Source: a virus
Length of the DNA: 23,129 bases
IMG/VR virus record: IMGVR_UViG_3300042860_003596
Span: 1-23,129 of that record
Direction: 5' to 3' (one strand)
The first letter of the stretch is position 1; each line of letters opens with the position of its first letter. Positions 7,905 to 16,038 of the stretch are shown here, piece after piece. Below the pieces are notes generated by a model that was given only the letters and a program-made list of their open reading frames with translations, did no database searches and was not told the DNA's origin. The position numbers and the translations under genes are program-made.

Positions 7905-10900
7905 GTGTTTGATCCGATCCGGATCTATGACAAGCCGGCCGTCATCCTGACCCAGCTTGGGAACGGGATTGCGACAACCGACAGCGTCCGCAGGGCTCTA
8001 TTCGACCCTGCGGCGCTGTCGCCTCGTGAGCGCGCCTCGTATGCGGACGAGTTGAAGAAGTCGGCGGGTGGCAACCCGGTCGTGGATACGGCCATCGACG
8101 TGCTTGCCAACCCGCTGACCTGGCTGGCGTTCGTCTCCGGCGGGGCGATGGCCTCGAGGAACTTTGCGAGGTCCGGCCGCTTCTTCACCGGTGGCATGGC
8201 TGGTGGGGCCTACGGCGAGTGGGGCATGGCGAAGTGGCCGTTCCTGCGGTCGATTCGTGCTTTGAGCGCGTCCCAGGAACTGAGCAACACGCCGATCCCC
8301 GCACTGCTTGAGTCGATTCCCGGCGAGATGCAGCGGTACCAGAAGGAGTTCAGCCGGCACGTATCACCGGGCGTAGACCGCATCCGCAGGATCCTGAGCG
8401 ACAAGCATGGCGTTGAGGTGAAGAGCCTTGACCCAGCGATGGCTCCGAATGCGGCGGTCGAGCAGGATCTGGTGACGATCCGTCTGGCATTGCAGTCTAA
8501 GTTGTCGGGCTGGGACAAGCAGTCGAACTTCAAGTTCGTGGCTGGCGTGCGTCCCAAGAACTACGAGATCCTTACGACTTGGGAGGACTCGGCGGGGAAG
8601 CTGCACAAGGAGTGGGTGAACGTCGGCACCAAGGAGAACTTCAAGAAGTACCAAGATGCGTTTGCGGAGAACCGCAACAACATCAAGTTCTCCAGGAAGG
8701 CGGACGGGAGCTTTGATGCTGACGTGACATTCATGGATCGCGCGGATCATGACGGCACCGCGCTCGAGGACCGGCGGTCGGGCAACTACCGGGCGTTCCA
8801 GATCGTGGACCCGAAGACCCAGGTGCGGGGCGACTCGCCCTTGCACTCGGGTATCGACGTCGACGTGATCGACGTGGAACGCGGCGCGCTGGTGGGGGAC
8901 ATCGTGCAGCTGAACCGGGACGTGAAGGAGTTCGGGCTGCAAGAGCTTATCGACGGCGTCGACCGGATGCGGACCGAGGTGAAGGTCCGGCTGTACGGAA
9001 ACGATGACGTGTTCCGCAAAACGGGTACGTTCGAGGCCGACCGCTCCAAAATACTTAAGATCGCCCGAGGGGCTAGGAACGACCTTGAGAAGCAGGGCGT
9101 GATTGGGCGGGATGGCCGGTTCAACTACGAGGAGGCGGCGACGGCGAACTCCATCCTGACGGAGGAGGTTGCCGGCGCGATCATCGAGTACGGCAAGAAG
9201 AACCCCGGTCGCGGGATGAAGGCCGACCAGATCGAGCAACTCATCGCGGACACGTACTCGATCCTGGTCGACGACCCGAACTACCTGCCGCGCAACACGA
9301 CGGCGGTCTTCAGGGACGTCGGCGGGACGCGGGTCGAGGTGGAGCCGAGCCAGTTCTCCCGGCCGGGCTCGTTCCTAGAGGGGTTCGGGCGGGACATCGT
9401 GGCGTCCGGTCGCACAAAGTTCCGGGTGCGGGACGCGATCCCGCTGGACCCGCAGGACCTTGCGTCGTTGGCAGAGCGGTACGGGGACACCGAGGAGCTG
9501 AATGCGGCGCGCAACTTCTCGCGGTCGCGGGTGATGAACCAGCAGCGGATGGACGTGCGCGGGACGTACAAGGTGCACAGGCTGGCACCGGACATTGCAC
9601 TGCAGAAGTACATCGTGTCGAGTGCGCGGGACGCGGTGATGTTTTCGGATGACCCGTTCAAGAACCTGGGTGTCGTGGCGGCGCTCAAGGACTTCCCGAG
9701 TCCGCGGACGAACGTGCGGTACCCCGGCCCCACCGGCGAGAAGGGTGGTATGCCCGCGAGCTGGCGTCCGTATGGGGGCGGGCCGAAGCCGGCGGGCGGG
9801 TTCTCGTTGAACGACCTGATCGAGACGCAGATGCTGGCGCTCGAGGAGCAGTCGGGTGCGGATGGGTACGTGGCGCGCGCGATGCGGCAGCACGTCCTGC
9901 CGGCGGTGTTTGGGTACCGGACGGTGGAGGACGGGGCGTCCAAGGCGATGGGCAGCTGGTTGCGGGGGAAGGCGCTGAGCGTCGCCAACAGCGACTTCTT
10001 CAAGGAGGTCGAGCGGCAGGGCGGCGTGGCAGAGCGGTTCGTTCGTGGGATGCGGAGGTACGGCAGCACCCCACCGAGCGACTCCACGAGCTTCGGCAGC
10101 GACGTGGCCCGGATCTTCTACGGGTCGACCATCGGCCTGAACCTCAACACGGCGCTGACCAACCTGCTGCAGCCCCTGCACAACCTGCACCAGATGGGGT
10201 TCATGAATACGGCCCGTGCATATGCACAGACCATTGAGCAGATGTACGCCTACGGGAAGGCGCGGGTGGCGCTTGGCAAGGGTGCGAGCCCGGCCCAGAT
10301 TGAGGAGGCGATGGACCGCACCATGAACCGCACGCTGACGGGCGGGGTGCGTGTGAACCTGCGGGACATCTCGGACATCTCCAATGCGTGGGATGCGGTC
10401 GAGAAGCCGGGCTTCGGGGCGCAGATCTCCCAGGGCGGGGGCGGGGTGTTCGAGGCGGTCATGAAGCCGTTCCAGCTGACCGAGATGGTCAACCGGATGG
10501 CGACGGCCAACGCGGTCCTGAACGCGGCGGAAGAGGGCTGGAAGGCGGGTGGGCGCTCAAGCCGGCTGGATCCCTATCGGGCCATCCAGGAAGCGCGGTC
10601 GGCGGTGGAGACCATGCAGTTCGGCAGCAGCCCGCTGAACCGCCCGCTGATGTTCTACACCGACTACCTGCGGAACCCCGCGATCAGGCAGTTCCTCCAG
10701 TTCCCGGTGCGCTCGGCGGTCAACATCGCCACCATGCCTGGGCTGGTGGGGGGTACCCGGAACGTGCTGGGCATGGAGGTCACGAGCCCGTTTGGCATTG
10801 CCTCGGTGGATACCTTGCGGATGCTGGGCGTGTCGGCGATTGCGTATGAGGTGGGCAAGAACATGCTGGGCGCGGACCTGAGCCGTGGCCTTGCCGTTGG

Positions 10901-11612
10901 CTTCGTCCCGGACATCGACGTGGAGAAGGACCAGCAGCTCATGCTGCCCGTTCCCCCGTTCGCAGATGCCATGTACTCGGGCGTCCGCTCCTTCATGGCC
11001 GGTGGGGACCGGGAGATCCTGAGCGACGTGGTTCCGCTCGTGGTGCCTGGTGGCGTAGCGATCAGCAGGGCGTTGGGAGCGATGCCCAAGAGCGAGACGC
11101 TGCAGTCGCTCGGGTTGCAGAAGCGGTACGCGGCGTGGGACCAGGCGGACGCGGAGGGGAACGTGCCGGTGTTCGATCAGAACAGCCGGTTGCTCGGGAT
11201 GTACTCCGGGTCGGACATCGTCCTGCGGAGCATGGGCACGGACATGGGTCGGTTCCAGAACCAGGGCGAGGTGACCCAGTTCCTTCTGAAGAACCGCGAC
11301 CAGATGCGGGATCTGAGGCGGCAGTGGATTGCGTCTGTCCTGGCGAACGACATGTCCAAGGCGTCAAAGATCAAGGCGAACTACGAGCGCCAGTTTGGGA
11401 TGCCGCTGACGGTGACGCAGCAGCAGATGAAGGAAGCCGTGCGTATCCGGGAGGAGAGCGTCGCCGGCCGAACGCTGCAGTCGATGGACAAGGACCTGCA
11501 GCAGCAGTATCGGGACGTCATGCAGGCAACGGTTCCGCAGGCCATGCTCGGCCCGCAGATGCCCCTGGAACAGGGGTCGATGTACGTGTGGTCGAATCTA
11601 CCGAAGCGCTGA
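7905..11612 (+). CDS. Giant virion protein (1235 aa), candidate internal/ejected protein
   Basis: Start GTG 7905 is set by GGAGGTG at 7894-7900. It is the last and largest gene of the late operon. The N-terminus (residues about 55-85) has a moderately hydrophobic segment around NPLTWLAFVSGGAMA. The middle is a long soluble mixed region. Residues about 735-1000 are helical and include a stretch around GLNLNTALTNLLQPL, then MFYTDYLRNPAIRQFLQFP. Such NL-x-AL-NL-Q helices resemble the C-terminal parts of very large phage and plasmid 'polyvalent' proteins carried with incoming DNA. The C-terminal 150 residues are a Met/Gln/Lys-rich helix. No lytic transglycosylase or polymerase motif was found. 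An ejected protein analogous in position to T7 gp16 is my inference. The last 95 bases overlap an opposing gene. Confidence 0.8.
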   Translation: MFDPIRIYDKPAVILTQLGNGIATTDSVRRALFDPAALSPRERASYADELKKSAGGNPVVDTAIDVLANPLTWLAFVSGGAMASRNFARSGRFFTGGMAGGAYGEWGMAKWPFLRSIRALSASQELSNTPIPALLESIPGEMQRYQKEFSRHVSPGVDRIRRILSDKHGVEVKSLDPAMAPNAAVEQDLVTIRLALQSKLSGWDKQSNFKFVAGVRPKNYEILTTWEDSAGKLHKEWVNVGTKENFKKYQDAFAENRNNIKFSRKADGSFDADVTFMDRADHDGTALEDRRSGNYRAFQIVDPKTQVRGDSPLHSGIDVDVIDVERGALVGDIVQLNRDVKEFGLQELIDGVDRMRTEVKVRLYGNDDVFRKTGTFEADRSKILKIARGARNDLEKQGVIGRDGRFNYEEAATANSILTEEVAGAIIEYGKKNPGRGMKADQIEQLIADTYSILVDDPNYLPRNTTAVFRDVGGTRVEVEPSQFSRPGSFLEGFGRDIVASGRTKFRVRDAIPLDPQDLASLAERYGDTEELNAARNFSRSRVMNQQRMDVRGTYKVHRLAPDIALQKYIVSSARDAVMFSDDPFKNLGVVAALKDFPSPRTNVRYPGPTGEKGGMPASWRPYGGGPKPAGGFSLNDLIETQMLALEEQSGADGYVARAMRQHVLPAVFGYRTVEDGASKAMGSWLRGKALSVANSDFFKEVERQGGVAERFVRGMRRYGSTPPSDSTSFGSDVARIFYGSTIGLNLNTALTNLLQPLHNLHQMGFMNTARAYAQTIEQMYAYGKARVALGKGASPAQIEEAMDRTMNRTLTGGVRVNLRDISDISNAWDAVEKPGFGAQISQGGGGVFEAVMKPFQLTEMVNRMATANAVLNAAEEGWKAGGRSSRLDPYRAIQEARSAVETMQFGSSPLNRPLMFYTDYLRNPAIRQFLQFPVRSAVNIATMPGLVGGTRNVLGMEVTSPFGIASVDTLRMLGVSAIAYEVGKNMLGADLSRGLAVGFVPDIDVEKDQQLMLPVPPFADAMYSGVRSFMAGGDREILSDVVPLVVPGGVAISRALGAMPKSETLQSLGLQKRYAAWDQADAEGNVPVFDQNSRLLGMYSGSDIVLRSMGTDMGRFQNQGEVTQFLLKNRDQMRDLRRQWIASVLANDMSKASKIKANYERQFGMPLTVTQQQMKEAVRIREESVAGRTLQSMDKDLQQQYRDVMQATVPQAMLGPQMPLEQGSMYVWSNLPKR

Positions 11613-12099
11613 GTGGCATCCAGAACTCCAAGATCCCCGGTACGTGGTGCCAGCGCACCGCACCCAGGACTGCCCGGTCCACGAACCTCGATCCGACCCA
11701 GAGTGGATCGAGACCGGGGCACGCCGCGGCGACCTGCGAGACGGTCTTGCGGTTGATGCTCGTGGACACGTGGATCAGCTCGCCGGTGGGCCACACCCGC
11801 GTGTAGGTGTTGGCGACCGGACGGAGGATCCAGGGCTCGCTTTCGTGCGGCCCCACCAGGTCATCGGGCTCGGGGCGGTCCTTGGCGATGGCGTACCGTA
11901 TGAGCGCCCACCAGCGGCGAGGGTTGGTGGGGAACTCGCAGGTGTACAGGTGGGACGTACCGCGCTTGCGCTGGCGCGACGGCATCCACTCCTTGGGGAT
12001 CGAGGTGTTCAGGTACAGGCGCTGGTGCTCGAGGCGTCCGCCACGGCCCTGGGCCCAGCCCGTCTCAAGGGTAAGTCTCTGCGCTCTTTCCAGGTTCAT
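11518..12099 (-). CDS. Hypothetical protein, 193 aa, terminal gene of the - strand arm
   Basis: The codons look real: third positions are mostly G or C, as in neighbours. ATG 12099 overlaps the upstream gene by 35 bases and has no clear ribosome site, so a later start such as ATG 11988 (MPSRQRK) is possible. The protein is basic, Trp- and Arg-rich, with a globular core around RRWWALIRYAIAKD and GILEFWMPL. Membrane segments and catalytic motifs are absent. The last roughly 30 residues are Thr/Pro/Ala-rich, lie antisense inside the giant virion gene, and may be non-conserved read-out after the domain ends. I do not recognise the family. Confidence 0.6.
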   Translation of the reverse strand: MNLERAQRLTLETGWAQGRGGRLEHQRLYLNTSIPKEWMPSRQRKRGTSHLYTCEFPTNPRRWWALIRYAIAKDRPEPDDLVGPHESEPWILRPVANTYTRVWPTGELIHVSTSINRKTVSQVAAACPGLDPLWVGSRFVDRAVLGAVRWHHVPGILEFWMPLSASVDSTTRTSTPVPGASAGRAWPAEPLPA

Positions 12100-12547
12100 A
12101 CGGTGCTTCGCGGATCTTCTGCAGCTGGCCGATGATCATAAGGGAATCCTTGCGGACGTCCTGCATCCAGTCGATCATGCCGGTGGTGGTGATGCCCTTG
12201 GAGGACAGGTCAGCGAGGTGCTGGACCATGCCGATTCCGATGATGCCGGACTCGGTCTTCTCCATCAGATCCTCGAAGAACTTCGGTTGCGTGATGCGGT
12301 GCACCCGTTCGATGGCGCAGTCTGGGAAGCGCTGCTGCCAGCTGTAGTTGATGCGGTCAAGGAAGGCCGGCGATGGGTGGGTGTAGTAGATGAAGCCCCA
12401 CGAGGAGTTGACCTCGCTCGTGACGCAGATGGACCACCTGTCAGGATCCATGCCGTGAAGGCTGTTGCAGGCGGAGATGTGTTCCTTGATGTCCTGATAC
12501 GAACCTTGGTCAGGAATCGAGACGACGATCGTAGATTCGTAAGGCAT
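12065..12547 (-). CDS. Hypothetical protein, 160 aa
   Basis: The product is a mixed alpha/beta soluble protein, slightly acidic. ATG 12547 is preceded by GGATGAGGGT. The first 70 residues resemble a small alpha/beta domain (a strand at STIVVSIPD, helix QDIKEHISACNS, then strands ending GFIYYTHPS). The second half is helical. No motif identifies it. It is the first gene after a strong - strand terminator, so it and the following 193-aa gene probably need read-through or their own promoter, which I could not identify in the 142 bases upstream. Confidence 0.75.
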   Translation of the reverse strand: MPYESTIVVSIPDQGSYQDIKEHISACNSLHGMDPDRWSICVTSEVNSSWGFIYYTHPSPAFLDRINYSWQQRFPDCAIERVHRITQPKFFEDLMEKTESGIIGIGMVQHLADLSSKGITTTGMIDWMQDVRKDSLMIIGQLQKIREAPYEPGKSAETYP

Positions 12548-12570
12548 ACCCTCATCCTAAAGGTAAGAAG

Positions 12571-12607
12571 TAAAAGGGCCCCGTGGATTTTCATCGACAC
12601 GGAGCCC
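12571..12607 (-). terminator. Rho-independent terminator after the ssDNA-binding gene
   Basis: Read on the - strand, a 10-bp stem pairs GGGCTCCGTG (12607-12598) with CACGGGGCCC (12585-12576), with one G-U pair and a 12-base loop. TTTTACTTCTTA follows directly. Stem strength and the T run are typical of intrinsic terminators. It ends the recombination operon about 80 bases after the stop at 12690. Confidence 0.75.
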
Positions 12608-12635
12608 CTATCCGGGGGTTCGTACCCACCAATGA

Positions 12636-12670
12636 GGGGAGGGGGCTCCTTGCGGGAACTCCCCCTCCCC
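12636..12670. other. Perfect G/C hairpin, 10-bp stem
   Basis: GGGGAGGGGG at 12636-12645 is perfectly inverted as CCCCCTCCCC at 12661-12670 with a 15-base loop. It lies between the 175-aa gene stop and the terminator, about 30 bases before the terminator stem in the direction of - transcription. There is no T run, so it is more likely an mRNA 3'-stabilising or pausing structure, or a G-rich structural element, than a second terminator. Confidence 0.6.
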
Positions 12671-12689
12671 GGCTGGTGGGGCTTGTGGG

Positions 12690-13217
12690 TCAGGTCGACA
12701 GGGCCTTCTGCAGGAACTCCTTGCGGTACTGCTTGCCGTCCTTGGCCGTATCGTACTGGCACTTGACGACCACGGCAATCACCGAGTCGGTGTTTTCCAG
12801 ACGGTGGGACAGGTCGGCCAGGGCAGCACCGATGTCCTGCGGCTCACGGCGGAGGCAGGTGGTGAGGTGGCCCTTGAGGCGGCGCAGCTCGATCTCGGCG
12901 CGGGTCTTGGCGCCGTTGTCGGTCAGGGCACCCATGTCCGCGGGGAGGCGGATCGGGGCACCCATCCAGCGGCGCGGCTCGTCCTGACCGGGGTCGTTGA
13001 TGAGCTGGTAGGAGAACTGGATCTCGAAGCCGGGGAACGTCTGCCCGTCCTTCTGCTTGAACGTGCTGTCCTGCATGTTCACGTCGGTGACCAGGCAGTC
13101 GTGGTTGCCCTCCTCCGGCCACCAGCCGAGCGAGCCGAGACCCGAGTCGGCCTGAACGGACTGGAAGTTGTTGTTGAGGGCGGCGAAGACAGTCTTGACC
13201 TTGTTGTCAATGGGCAT
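12690..13217 (-). CDS. Probable single-stranded DNA-binding protein of the Sak4 module
   Basis: The product has 175 residues. I chose ATG 13217 (MPIDNKVKT) because GGAG lies six bases upstream. The longer frame back to 13334 would run into the preceding gene and adds non-coding-like basic sequence. Residues about 35-75 give alternating strands (GNHDCLVTDVNM, then TFPGFEIQFSYQLI) typical of an OB-like fold, followed by a helical stretch (105-140) and a final strand VIAVVVKCQY. No catalytic residues are seen. Phage operons with a Sak4 ATPase and a Cas4-like nuclease commonly carry such an SSB or DUF669-type protein beside them, and this gene directly follows the ATPase. The call rests on context and fold style, so it is moderate. 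Confidence 0.6.
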   Translation of the reverse strand: MPIDNKVKTVFAALNNNFQSVQADSGLGSLGWWPEEGNHDCLVTDVNMQDSTFKQKDGQTFPGFEIQFSYQLINDPGQDEPRRWMGAPIRLPADMGALTDNGAKTRAEIELRRLKGHLTTCLRREPQDIGAALADLSHRLENTDSVIAVVVKCQYDTAKDGKQYRKEFLQKALST

Positions 13218-13272
13218 AGCAAACTCCGAATAGGGTGAGAAGTGAAACACGGAACGTGAGAAGGAAGGCGAG

Positions 13273-13298
13273 CGCGCCCCCCGCGTCAGCGGGGCGCG
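13273..13298 (-). other. Stop-codon hairpin between ATPase and ssDNA-binding genes
   Basis: On the - strand CGCGCCCCGC and GCGGGGGGCGCG pair as a 10-bp stem with a two-base G bulge and TGAC loop. The loop holds the TGA of the upstream ATPase gene (13288-13286). A pyrimidine-rich run follows but no true T tract. It could be an attenuating terminator or mRNA processing element that adjusts expression of the downstream binding protein. Confidence 0.5.
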
Positions 13299-14185
13299 TT
13301 CGCCGCATCGTAAGCAGCCTGAAGGGTTGCCCATGCAGCCTCGGTGGGAAGCTTCAGGGTTTCCATGGGTTGCATGGTGCGGACCTTCGCGATGCCCTCG
13401 AGCTTGGGGTTCGAGAACGTGGCAAAGTGCTGCCGCACCTTCTTGCTGGTGACGTTGTTCTTCTTAATGATGCGGTCGCCGACCTTCACCTCGACCTCGC
13501 GTGATTCCTCAACGACATCCCAGGTGGTGGTGATGGGGACAACCAGATCAAACATGGGGAACATGCGTGCGTACAGGCCATCCGAGATGAGGATCTTGTA
13601 CTCCTCGACGTGCTGGTTCTCGGAGAGCGGGATGTGCTTGCGGGACAGGTGCGCGATGTAGAAGACTCCGTAACCGTGCCGGCGCAACGACGAGCCGAAC
13701 TCGATCAGGGTGTCGAACAGGCGCTCCCATCCCAGCCGGCCGTCGACGTCGGTGAACTTCTCCCGACCGTACAGGCTGGCGATGTGCGGACGGAGCAGGC
13801 GGATGGCAGCACCGAGCGTGTCGATGACCACGGTCTCGGGGCGCGGCTGATTGCGAACGGCAAGGTCGACGAGCTGCTTGTGCTTCTCCTCGACGAGCTT
13901 CCACGACAGGACCATGGGGTTGCCCCGCTCGTCCTGCGCCCGACCGTCAGCACCGGGCGTCGGCCACATCACTGCCTCGCTGGTGGGGCAGACCGCCGGC
14001 GTCTCGTCGAGGTTGATGATGAAGGCATTGGGATTGGACTGGAGCAGGAACGACTTTCCAGCGCCCGCTTCGCCAACAACCAGGCCGAGCATGCGCCCAA
14101 GAGGGACGCGGCCAGTGACCACCGAAGAGCCGAGGGAAGGGTACTTGGAAGCAATTGTCTTACCGGTTGCAAGGGCATGTGTCAT
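13286..14185 (-). CDS. Sak4-like RecA-fold ATPase (recombinase/annealing protein)
   Basis: The product has 299 residues. Walker A is GEAGAGKS at residues 38-45, and Walker B is TVVID at 118-122, followed by helical LGAAIRLLRP. A later strand, GVFYIAHLSRK (about 180), resembles the motif-3 strand of the RecA core. The size and single-domain AAA_24/RecA-like layout match phage Sak4 proteins, which act on single-stranded DNA with an SSB partner in annealing-type recombination and replication. The neighbours support this: a Cas4-like nuclease two genes upstream and a likely SSB just downstream. The start is ATG 14185 with AAGG seven bases upstream. A RAD55-like or generic phage NTPase is the alternative. 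Confidence 0.8.
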   Translation of the reverse strand: MTHALATGKTIASKYPSLGSSVVTGRVPLGRMLGLVVGEAGAGKSFLLQSNPNAFIINLDETPAVCPTSEAVMWPTPGADGRAQDERGNPMVLSWKLVEEKHKQLVDLAVRNQPRPETVVIDTLGAAIRLLRPHIASLYGREKFTDVDGRLGWERLFDTLIEFGSSLRRHGYGVFYIAHLSRKHIPLSENQHVEEYKILISDGLYARMFPMFDLVVPITTTWDVVEESREVEVKVGDRIIKKNNVTSKKVRQHFATFSNPKLEGIAKVRTMQPMETLKLPTEAAWATLQAAYDAANAPR

Positions 14186-14194
14186 GATGATGCC

Positions 14195-14599
14195 TTAGTC
14201 GAGGAAGGTGGGTGCACGCATACCGCCGGGCAGGACCATCCTCTCGCCTGCCGCAAAGGTTGCCGGAACATCCGGCATGCTGATTGGTTCGTCGAACTGC
14301 GCCTCGACCGAGTCGTCGGCGGAGTCCTGGCTGACGGGCTGGACCTCGCGGGCAGCCGGCCGGTAGCCGGGGATGCTCACGACGACCTTCCGTTCGAACT
14401 TGATGTTCAGCTTCTCGCACCACTCGGAGAAGGTTGCCATCGTGATGCTGGTGCCGTGGTTCTCGTTGAAGAGGAGGAGCAGCGAGGAGCGGGACTCGAT
14501 GTTCTCGCCGCAGCGCCTGACGATCTCCGCGATCTTCGGGGCAATGACGGACTCAAGGATCTCCTGCTCGAACTGCATGAATGGATGGGGTCTGCTCAT
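14195..14599 (-). CDS. Hypothetical protein, 134 aa, between nuclease and ATPase
   Basis: ATG 14599 overlaps the nuclease stop by four bases (ATGA) and is preceded by GGGAGA. Residues 8-75 are helical with a possible helix-turn-helix-like pair (a helix ending SSLLLLFNEN, then TMATFSEWCEKLNI). The following VVVSIPGY strand leads into a Pro/Asp/Gln-rich disordered C-terminal half. The fold could be a small DNA-binding accessory of the recombination operon, perhaps with a winged-helix style N-terminus. I do not recognise the family and the DNA-binding idea is only inferred. Confidence 0.75.
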   Translation of the reverse strand: MSRPHPFMQFEQEILESVIAPKIAEIVRRCGENIESRSSLLLLFNENHGTSITMATFSEWCEKLNIKFERKVVVSIPGYRPAAREVQPVSQDSADDSVEAQFDEPISMPDVPATFAAGERMVLPGGMRAPTFLD

Positions 14600-15819
14600 G
14601 CGATGTCTCCCTCGGGCACCGCATCATCGCGGTCCCGTTGCACGAAGTTCTCGCCGCGCACGACGTCCGGCCACACGACCGGGTCCGTCAGCATGAAGGG
14701 CATGTACGCGCTCGGCGTGCCAGTGCCCTGAATCGGGTCGCCCATCTCGAAGTTGTCCGGATAGGGTTCGCGGTTCGCATATGAACGGCAGAACTCGAGG
14801 CGCGAATTGTACTGCGAAACCAGCTTGGAATCAAGCAAATGCGTCGATGACGTGAAAGAAATGTTGACGCACGGATTCGTCAGTCGCTCGGGCGCAAGAT
14901 GTAGGTACTCGTCTTCGCCGACATACCACTGGTAGCAGCGACCCTCGTAGAAGTGCGGGTCGGGCTCGCCGAGATAGATCTTCTCGTTGCGCGGTTCGCC
15001 CTTGCGCGGACCCGACTTGAGCGGGCTGGTGTCCAGCGTGTAGGCCCGGTCCTTCATGCCGAACTCGATGGTGGGCTTCTGCACGGCAATGTGGATGACG
15101 CCACCCACCCGCTTGGCGGAGTACTCGGAGAGCGGCAGTTGGCTCATGACGTGGAAGTAGTGCTGCGTCTGGAACTCGATGGGGCACGCCTGCAATCGGT
15201 CGACGGGGCTTGCGCTCGTGGTCTTGAAGTCCACGATCCACAGCGTGTCGGGATCCTTGGGGAACGTGATGAGCGCATCGGGCTGGATGACGCAGTCCTG
15301 GTACCGGAGCATCGGTTCCTGGGCCACGACGTTGACGGCGCGCAGCCACCCGTCAAGCTTGCCGGTGGGGCCTTCGCCGTCGGGACGGAACGAGACCTGG
15401 ATGGCAGCGGAAAACCAGGCCCACGCGGTACGTGCGTCCTTCTCCTCGCGGGCAAGGATCTCGCGGACCAGCTCGGGGGACTGGCCGGCGGACTTGCCGT
15501 AGCGGCGCAGCTCCTCGAGGCGCAGGTCGATGGCGTTGTCGTACATCTCGAGCGCGGCCTCACGGTCCTTGCGCAGGCAGTAAGCGGCGAAGGCAAGGTG
15601 GGCCCACGATCCACGGGACAGGGCGGCGCTGTACTTGGATGCCTTCACGAGGCCGAGGCGGCGCGAGAGGTACCAGGTGAACGGGCAGGTGCGGAGCGAG
15701 CGGTAGTCGGACGAGCGGATGCCCACGGTGCGGGGCGAGAGGCCGTGGTAACGCAACCATTCGGCTGCCTCCATGCCCCCGCTGGTGGGGACCTTGGGCG
15801 TGTCTGTTTCGGGTGGCAT
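14596..15819 (-). CDS. Cas4-like PD-(D/E)XK family exonuclease
   Basis: The product has 407 residues from ATG 15819, which has AGGAG eight bases upstream. The longer frame to 15885 runs through the preceding hairpin and is unlikely. The nuclease signature is in order: CPFTWYLSRR (about 45-54), RGSWAHLAF with His74, QPDALI with Asp181, WIVDFKTT giving Asp197 and Lys199, and QTQHYFHV (about 217-224). This is the H-x(n)-D-(D)xK-QxxxY pattern of Cas4/RecB-type nucleases. Such nucleases supply single-stranded ends to Sak4-type annealing proteins in phage operons, which fits the neighbours. One Cys is in the usual N-terminal position and three more lie in the C-terminal half, but not in the tight spacing of Cas4, so an iron-sulfur cluster is uncertain. 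It is longer than most phage Cas4-like proteins. Confidence 0.82.
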   Translation of the reverse strand: MPPETDTPKVPTSGGMEAAEWLRYHGLSPRTVGIRSSDYRSLRTCPFTWYLSRRLGLVKASKYSAALSRGSWAHLAFAAYCLRKDREAALEMYDNAIDLRLEELRRYGKSAGQSPELVREILAREEKDARTAWAWFSAAIQVSFRPDGEGPTGKLDGWLRAVNVVAQEPMLRYQDCVIQPDALITFPKDPDTLWIVDFKTTSASPVDRLQACPIEFQTQHYFHVMSQLPLSEYSAKRVGGVIHIAVQKPTIEFGMKDRAYTLDTSPLKSGPRKGEPRNEKIYLGEPDPHFYEGRCYQWYVGEDEYLHLAPERLTNPCVNISFTSSTHLLDSKLVSQYNSRLEFCRSYANREPYPDNFEMGDPIQGTGTPSAYMPFMLTDPVVWPDVVRGENFVQRDRDDAVPEGDIA

Positions 15820-15846
15820 GAGGTTGTCTCCTGAGGATGGAAATGA

Positions 15847-15887
15847 GAGTGCGCGGGCGGCGCACCACGCGACCCGCCCGCGCACTC
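15847..15887. other. Perfect 14-bp inverted repeat in a 102-base intergenic gap
   Basis: GAGTGCGCGGGCGG (15847-15860) is exactly inverted at 15874-15887 with a 13-base loop. It is the strongest hairpin in the window and lies upstream of the nuclease ribosome site, after the membrane-protein cluster. A smaller 6-bp hairpin (15904-15921) directly follows the stop of the 38-aa gene. There is no T run, so it may mark a transcript boundary, a rho-dependent site, an operator or an RNA-processing site. Confidence 0.65.
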
Positions 15888-15921
15888 ATTGTCGTCCGGC
15901 TGGGTGAAGTACTTGCTTCAC

Positions 15922-16038
15922 TCAGAGCTTTGAGCCGTACTTCTTGCACAGGAACCAGCCGCCGACGAAGCCCACCAGGGCGAGCATGCCGGCGAACCAG
16001 AGGGAACCGAGGAACGAGGAGAAGTCAGCGAGGATCAT
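15922..16038 (-). CDS. 38-aa single-pass membrane protein (holin-like microprotein)
   Basis: The frame reads MILADFSSFLGSLWFAGMLA, then a further Gly/Val/Phe-rich stretch, and ends CKKYGSKL. Residues about 9-30 form one membrane helix followed by a Lys-rich tail, so an N-out/C-in topology is likely. Its ATG overlaps the stop of the 167-aa spanin-like gene by four bases (ATGA), the common coupling signal in this genome, which argues that it is translated. Very small single-span proteins in lysis clusters can act as holins or antiholins. The function is inferred from size, topology and position only. Confidence 0.6.
   Translation of the reverse strand: MILADFSSFLGSLWFAGMLALVGFVGGWFLCKKYGSKL

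Noticed and set aside
11613-11680. Bidirectional terminator at the convergence point
   Set aside because: Only a 5-bp GGTGC/GCACC hairpin is present, without a T run on either strand.
11807-12766. 319-codon open frame on the + strand
   Set aside because: It crosses two - strand genes, a terminator hairpin and an intergenic gap; it has no ribosome site and no recognisable domain.
13610-14731. 373-codon open frame on the + strand
   Set aside because: It is antisense to the Sak4-like ATPase, the 134-aa gene and the nuclease end, whose motifs are clear.
14596-15819. Iron-sulfur cluster in the Cas4-like nuclease
   Set aside because: The Cys at the N-terminal position is present, but the C-terminal Cys residues are widely spaced, unlike the Cas4 cluster, so I do not claim it.
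14953-15834. 293-codon open frame on the + strand
   Set aside because: It is antisense to the Cas4-like nuclease, which carries all family motifs.
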